A stretch of DNA of 64,000 nt, taken from positions 3,921,001 to 3,985,000 of the forward strand of contig NZ_CP091716.1 of the NCBI RefSeq assembly GCF_022009635.1, given 5' to 3'. Made by a program: the position numbers and the translations under genes. Shown here in pieces: positions 59,846 through 64,000 of this stretch. How positions within the stretch are numbered: position 1 is the first letter of the stretch; each line of letters begins with the position of its first letter. Source of the stretch: Variovorax paradoxus (GTDB taxonomy: Bacteria; Pseudomonadota; Gammaproteobacteria; Burkholderiales; Burkholderiaceae_C). A model generated the notes under the pieces. The model saw only the letters and a list, made by a program, of their open reading frames with translations, made no database searches and was not told the DNA's origin.

Positions 59846-60958
59846 TCAACGGGGCGAAATCGGCTGGCGCATCCATTGCCTTTCGGCCTGGCCGATGGGC
59901 GATTCGAGCGCCCGCTCGGGCACTTCCCAGACGATGACGCGCGGCGGGTTGTCCGCAAAGGCCGGGCCCGCGAAGTAGCGCCGGGCGGCGCCGGAAAAAT
60001 CTCCGCCATTCATCGCGAAATCGGCGACCAGCGACTGGCTGGCGAGCTGGAGAAACGGCAGGAAGTTCGCACGGTGCGAGAACGAACTGCCGATCAGCAC
60101 GACGGACGGCAAGGCGGTGTTGCCGAACAGGTCGGTGCTTTCGTTGCGGGTCTCGACGGTCGATTGCCAGTCGGTGTCGGGCGCTGGCTTCAGCGACGGC
60201 GGCAGGCTGTCGATGCCGGCCAGATGCACGAGGTCGCCCCGTTCTGTGACCGGCTTGCGCGACGCGACCACGGAAGGCACCGGCGTGGCATCGAGCACCT
60301 GCATGCGGCGCAGTCGATCGGCAACGGCCTGCGCGGCGAGCTGGCTGCCATGCTCGGTCCAGTGCGTGTCGGTTTTCAGGAAAGGCGTGGGCGATGTGCC
60401 CGCGAGCGTTCGAGAGAGGTCGAGCACGGGCACTTTTGCGGCGTCCAGCATCGCGGTCCATTCGCGCACGCGGGCTTCGAGCTCGGGCGCGCGCCGCAGC
60501 CGGCCGAGGTGGGCGGTTTCGATACGAGTCTTGTCCGGCACGACCGCGACCAGCAGCGCGATGCGCCGGGCGGCGAGCGCGCGGGAGATCTGCGCGACGG
60601 CGGCGGCGCGGTCACGCGCATTCGCCGCGCGGCCGGGGTGAACGCGCAGCTCATCATCGAGGAAAAGCCAGCCGTCGTCGCCCCGATGCACCTCCGCGCC
60701 CAGGTCACCCAGCAGCAGCCAGCTTGCCTCGCGCTGGCGGCGCGCGAGCGTTTCGGTCAGCGGCGTCGTGACCAGCGCCTTCGTCAGCGCACGCCTCGCG
60801 GTAGCGTCGTCGAGCAGCGATGCGTCGGCACCGGCCAGTGCGCCGGGCATGTTCGGCAAGGTTGCGATGAACGCCGCCCCCAGCGATGCGAGCAGCACGC
60901 CCGCCGTGGTCCAGCGGAGCAGTCCACGCAATCTTCGGCTGGAGCGCGCTGTCGCCAT
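59846..60958 (-). CDS. wssI: AlgJ/AlgX-type SGNH O-acetyltransferase (WssI-like)
   Basis: A 370-residue periplasmic-facing protein with an N-terminal signal anchor (about residues 14-35). The ALGX/AlgJ catalytic features are present: D-T-H-W-T (Asp and His) and the Ser motif I-G-S-S-F-S, with a D-G-W-L-F-L-D-D segment between. It transfers acetyl groups to a polysaccharide using acetate passed by the MBOAT protein. WssI of acetylated-cellulose operons is about this size (374). It starts 5 bases after the MBOAT stop and is the last gene of the set. Confidence 0.82.
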   Translation of the reverse strand: MATARSSRRLRGLLRWTTAGVLLASLGAAFIATLPNMPGALAGADASLLDDATARRALTKALVTTPLTETLARRQREASWLLLGDLGAEVHRGDDGWLFLDDELRVHPGRAANARDRAAAVAQISRALAARRIALLVAVVPDKTRIETAHLGRLRRAPELEARVREWTAMLDAAKVPVLDLSRTLAGTSPTPFLKTDTHWTEHGSQLAAQAVADRLRRMQVLDATPVPSVVASRKPVTERGDLVHLAGIDSLPPSLKPAPDTDWQSTVETRNESTDLFGNTALPSVVLIGSSFSHRANFLPFLQLASQSLVADFAMNGGDFSGAARRYFAGPAFADNPPRVIVWEVPERALESPIGQAERQWMRQPISPR

Positions 60959-60963
60959 GGTCG

Positions 60964-62358
60964 TCAGAACTGGAAGTAGAGGAAAGGCACCGTGCCGCGG
61001 CTGGACACCAGCGCGAGCGACAACAGAAAACCGGCGATCGGCGCCAAGGTCGCCAGCACCGCCCCGGCATTGCCCGCATGCCGCCTGGCGCTGACCACGG
61101 CCGGCGCGAGCACCCAAGCGATGCCCAGCAGATACGCCAGCACCACGGGCAGCCGCAGCATGTTGGACAGCGCCGCCCCCAGCGCCACGCCATGCGCGCC
61201 GAACTGGCCGGCCAGCATGTCGCAGGCGACCGCGAAGTCGGGCGAGCGGAACAGCGTCCAGCCCAGCATCACGAACAGCATGGTCGCGATATGCGCAAGC
61301 GGCGCCGGCAAGCCCAGCCCGCGCGCACGGCACAGGTGGACCACGCTCAGGCCCATGCCCTGCGCCAGCCCCCAGTACAGGAAGTTCCAGCTGTCCGCGC
61401 CATGCCAGAGCCCGCCGATGGCCATCGTCAGCATCAGGTTCAGCACGGTGCGCCGGGTGCCCTTGCGGCTGCCGCCGAGCGGCACGTAGAGGTAGTCGCG
61501 CAGCCAGGACGACAGCGAGATATGCCAGCGCCGCCAGAACTGCGCGAGGTTGCGCGCGAGGTACGGCCGGTCGAAGTTCTCGGGAAAGCGAAAGCCCAGC
61601 ATCGCGCCGATGCCGATGGCCATCGCGCTATAGCCCGCGAAGTCGAAGAACAGCTGCAGCGTGTAGGCCAGGCAGCCCAGCCATGCGTCGGCCAGGCTCG
61701 GGTGCGTGGACGAAAAAACCTGCTCCACCACGGGCGAGAGCGTGTCCGCCACCAGCACCTTCATCGTCATGCCGATCATGAAGCGGCGCGCGCCCGTGGC
61801 GAATGCCGAGGCATGCACGGCGCGGTGTGCGAGGCGCTGGCGAACCCAGTCGTAGCGGATGATCGGCCCCGCGACGAGGTGGCCGAACATCGCCAGATAG
61901 GTCGCGAAGTCGATGGGCCGGCGTTCCGCCGGGAACTTGCCGCGATGCACGTCGACGAGATAGGAGATCGCCTGCAGCACGGTGAACGACAGCCCGATGG
62001 GCAGCGCGATGCGTTGCCACGCCACCGGCATTGCGCCGGCATGCAGCAGGGCCGCGTTGAAGGTCTCGACCACGATGTTGGCGTACTTGAACCATACGAG
62101 CACGCCCAGGTTCAGCACGATGAACGCCACCAGCATGCCGCGCCTGTTCGGCCCTGCGCGCTCGACCAGCAGCCCGCCCGCCCAAGCGAGTGCGGTGAGC
62201 GCAATGAACAGCAGCAGGAACAGCGGGCTCCACCAACCGTAGAACAGCCAGCTCGCCAGCAGCAGCACGACGTTCTTCGCGCGCGCCGGCGTCAGCGCAT
62301 ACAGCAGCAGAAAGGCCGGCAGGAAGACAGCGAGGAATTCGAGCGATGCGAAAACCAC
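60964..62358 (-). CDS. wssH: MBOAT O-acyltransferase, AlgI/WssH type
   Basis: A 464-residue polytopic membrane enzyme. MBOAT motifs include W-R-R-W-H-I-S-L-S-S-W-L-R-D-Y-L-Y and the catalytic His in G-G-L-W-H-G-A-D-S-W. AlgI and WssH move acetyl groups across the inner membrane for exopolysaccharide acetylation. GTG start, 8 bases after the AlgF-like gene. WssH is 468 residues as I recall; AlgI is longer. The upstream and downstream genes support the WssFGHI reading. Confidence 0.9.
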   Translation of the reverse strand: MVFASLEFLAVFLPAFLLLYALTPARAKNVVLLLASWLFYGWWSPLFLLLFIALTALAWAGGLLVERAGPNRRGMLVAFIVLNLGVLVWFKYANIVVETFNAALLHAGAMPVAWQRIALPIGLSFTVLQAISYLVDVHRGKFPAERRPIDFATYLAMFGHLVAGPIIRYDWVRQRLAHRAVHASAFATGARRFMIGMTMKVLVADTLSPVVEQVFSSTHPSLADAWLGCLAYTLQLFFDFAGYSAMAIGIGAMLGFRFPENFDRPYLARNLAQFWRRWHISLSSWLRDYLYVPLGGSRKGTRRTVLNLMLTMAIGGLWHGADSWNFLYWGLAQGMGLSVVHLCRARGLGLPAPLAHIATMLFVMLGWTLFRSPDFAVACDMLAGQFGAHGVALGAALSNMLRLPVVLAYLLGIAWVLAPAVVSARRHAGNAGAVLATLAPIAGFLLSLALVSSRGTVPFLYFQF

Positions 62359-62365
62359 GGCCGGG

Positions 62366-63046
62366 TCAGCGCGCGATGCGGTCCTGCAGGCCCATCAGCC
62401 GGCTGCCCTTGCCGGCGGGAACGAGGAACACGCTGTAGCGCTGGCCCGCCTGCAGCGAGCCCAGGTCGACCGTGCCTTCGACGGGCTGGCCGTTGCAGGT
62501 GGCATGCACCGCCAGCTTCACCGGGTTGACGGCGCGGCGCGCGCTGGCAAGCGCTGCCTGCTTCTCGAAGATCGCCGCGTTGCCGCTGGCAGCCGAGAGG
62601 CCCGCGGCGGTGCAGCGCGCATCGGCGTTGTAGAACGCGAGCGAGGCGCGCAGCGGGTCGAAGGTGGGGGGCGGCTCGATGAAGCTGGTGCCGGCAATCT
62701 CGCCGTTCGCGCCTTGCCATGCCACCGCCGACGCCGAGCCGCCCGATGGCACGCGCAGCGTGATCGCCATCTGCTGCTGGCCGCTCTTCCAGTGTCCCGT
62801 GACCGGGGCGTCGGAGCGCGCCGGCTGGTAGTCGGTGATGGGTGCCGAAGGCTGCACCACCACGCTCGCCTTGGCCGGGCCGCCGCTTTGCACCGTGAGC
62901 GCATTCGATCCGGCATTGACGAAGCGCACCAGCGCCAGGTCTTGCGAGGGGCCCGTGTCGTACAGCTGCGGCGCGGCGCCGGCCACGGCGGGAAGCAGCA
63001 CGCCGAGCAGCGCACGGCGCCGCACCACGAGAGCGGCGCGCCTCAT
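62366..63046 (-). CDS. wssG: AlgF/WssG-like periplasmic acetylation protein
   Basis: A 226-residue exported protein with signal peptide near residue 24 (V-A-G-A-A). The AlgF-like core shows V-R-F-V-N-A-G and V-F-L-V-P-A-G. AlgF passes acetyl groups between AlgI and AlgJ or AlgX. WssG is 221 residues as I recall. The ATG overlaps the stop of the SGNH protein (ATGA). Confidence 0.78.
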   Translation of the reverse strand: MRRAALVVRRRALLGVLLPAVAGAAPQLYDTGPSQDLALVRFVNAGSNALTVQSGGPAKASVVVQPSAPITDYQPARSDAPVTGHWKSGQQQMAITLRVPSGGSASAVAWQGANGEIAGTSFIEPPPTFDPLRASLAFYNADARCTAAGLSAASGNAAIFEKQAALASARRAVNPVKLAVHATCNGQPVEGTVDLGSLQAGQRYSVFLVPAGKGSRLMGLQDRIAR

Positions 63047-63717
63047 GGCCGCGCGGCACCGGTGGCGGGTGCGAGGGGCAGCCGGGCGACGGCCTTGGCG
63101 ATGGCACCTCCCCAGGCGCGATAGCCGCTCGCGTTGAAATGCTGGCCGTCGATGGTCGACCACTGGCCGCGCGCGGACATCTCCAGCGAATCGATGAAAG
63201 TGCAGGGCGCCACGTTGGTCGCGAGGAAGCGGCTCACCGTCTCGGCGCGCGCGTAGGTCTTGCCGTACTGGCCGCCTTCCTGCCCCCATGCGGGGCCGAC
63301 CCATGCGCATCGGGTGCCGGTCGCCGAAATGGCGCCGGTGAGCGCGGTCACCTGCTGCCACACCCAGTTCATCGGGAAATCGTCCTGGCGGTAGGCGGCC
63401 ATGGTGTCGCCGAGCACGATCAGCACCAGGTCCGGGTGCTCGGCCTTGATGAGCTGCGCCACCGCCGTGGTCCTGGCGCGGGTGCCGGGGCTCACCACCG
63501 CCGGCTTGTTGCCGATGCGCTCCGCGCTGCCGCAGGAACCGGGCTTGGACACCGTCCAGTCGTAAGGCTGCACGCCGCACACGCCGATCGAATGCACCTT
63601 CGCGCCCTGGCGCTGGAGATCGTCATGCAGCGACGACATCAGATAGCTCGGCTGCGACAGATGACTGTCCCCGATGATGAGGATGGAAAGACCGGCAATT
63701 GCCGCTGCGAGTGCCAC
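63043..63717 (-). CDS. wssF: SGNH-hydrolase protein, WssF-like
   Basis: A 224-residue protein with a short hydrophobic N terminus. SGNH block I is I-I-G-D-S-H-L (catalytic Ser), block III-like L-G-D-T-M, and block V is D-G-Q-H-F (Asp, His). WssF, the first acetylation protein of wss operons, is about 221 residues and has a similar role. GTG start chosen because AAAGGG lies before it; a TTG one codon earlier is equally placed. The frame upstream overlaps the LysR gene and is not translated as one protein. Confidence 0.75.
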   Translation of the reverse strand: MALAAAIAGLSILIIGDSHLSQPSYLMSSLHDDLQRQGAKVHSIGVCGVQPYDWTVSKPGSCGSAERIGNKPAVVSPGTRARTTAVAQLIKAEHPDLVLIVLGDTMAAYRQDDFPMNWVWQQVTALTGAISATGTRCAWVGPAWGQEGGQYGKTYARAETVSRFLATNVAPCTFIDSLEMSARGQWSTIDGQHFNASGYRAWGGAIAKAVARLPLAPATGAARP

Positions 63718-63758
63718 CAATATCCCTTTCGTTTGCAAGGCCGGAAAATGTACCAGCC

Positions 63759-64000
63759 TCAGTGCCCCATCGCTTCGGCGATCGCGTCTATCGCCACCCG
63801 CAACCTCGGCAGCATCACCGGCGCTGTGAGCCACAGCGCATGGATCGGCAGGTGCCCGGCGATGCGCCCGGCCATCGGCGCGCGCAGGCGGCCCTCGGCC
63901 AAGTCCCGGGCCACCAGCCAGCGGGGCAGGAGGCCGATGCCGCGCCCGCCGCGCACGGCCGCCAGCGTGAGCATGCTGCTGTCGGTGCTCAGGCGCGAAG
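63759..64000 (-). CDS. LysR-family regulator, C-terminal end (cut by window edge)
   Basis: The open frame runs past the right edge. The visible 80 residues are the end of a LysR substrate-binding domain: S-R-L-S-T-D-S-S-M-L-T-L-A-A-V-R-G-G, then G-I-G-L-L-P-R-W-L-V and H-A-L-W-L-T. It ends 41 bases upstream of the WssF-like gene on the same strand, so it might control the acetylation genes. Ligand unknown. Confidence 0.85.
   Translation of the reverse strand, partial: SRLSTDSSMLTLAAVRGGRGIGLLPRWLVARDLAEGRLRAPMAGRIAGHLPIHALWLTAPVMLPRLRVAIDAIAEAMGH

Overview
The window is GC-rich, densely coded DNA with GTG and TTG starts and many 4-base start/stop overlaps. Gene content (class 1B pyrD/pyrK, AAHS-type MFS, RidA/GntR operon, Hxc-like type II secretion, WssFGHI-like acetylation genes) points to a Burkholderiales betaproteobacterium, most likely Variovorax or a close Comamonadaceae relative. 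This rests on protein resemblance from memory, not on a database search. No rRNA, tRNA, CRISPR array or intact insertion sequence was found.

Layout. 1-7.4 kb: the end of a LysR regulator overlapping a DHA2-type drug exporter, a GNAT acetyltransferase, a flavoprotein/ferredoxin/sulfonate-type binding protein set, and a YghZ-type aldo-keto reductase. 7.4-9.1 kb: an ankyrin-repeat protein. 9.2-16.7 kb (minus strand): an eight-gene operon read as MFS importer, pyrK, pyrD, an M20 carbamoyl-amino-acid hydrolase, pyrC, an XRE regulator, pyrE and a small unknown protein. Its enzymes form a chain from orotate through dihydroorotate and carbamoyl-aspartate to aspartate, so I read it as an orotate-use operon rather than de novo pyrimidine synthesis. 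16.9-21.5 kb: a LuxR-type regulator, a lipoprotein alpha/beta hydrolase with a DUF4105 membrane protein, and a GntR regulator. 21.5-27 kb: a divergent operon with two palindromic operators, encoding RidA, a polar amino-acid ABC importer, a DoeB-like deacylase and a threonine-dehydratase-like enzyme. 27-29.7 kb: a PatZ-type protein acetyltransferase.

29.8-59.2 kb is the most striking part. It holds gspGKLMDEF, a DING/PstS-like secreted protein, an STN plus TonB-C protein, an ECF sigma factor and a FecR anti-sigma factor. These are followed by a free-standing DUF4880 protein, a 4297-residue filamentous haemagglutinin-like exoprotein, a second ECF sigma factor and a Phd-like/transposase-N-terminal fusion. 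gspC (opposite strand) and gspHIJ close the region. Gene order and content match what I recall of the Pseudomonas aeruginosa phosphate-starvation locus (hxc secretion system, lapA, vreA-vreI-vreR, pdtA, phdA). A PHO-box-like direct repeat lies before the STN gene.

59.3-64 kb: a phosphatase-like protein lacking its catalytic cysteine, then (minus strand) four genes in the order and sizes of wssFGHI, the exopolysaccharide (cellulose) O-acetylation module, without synthase genes in view. A LysR gene is cut by the right edge.
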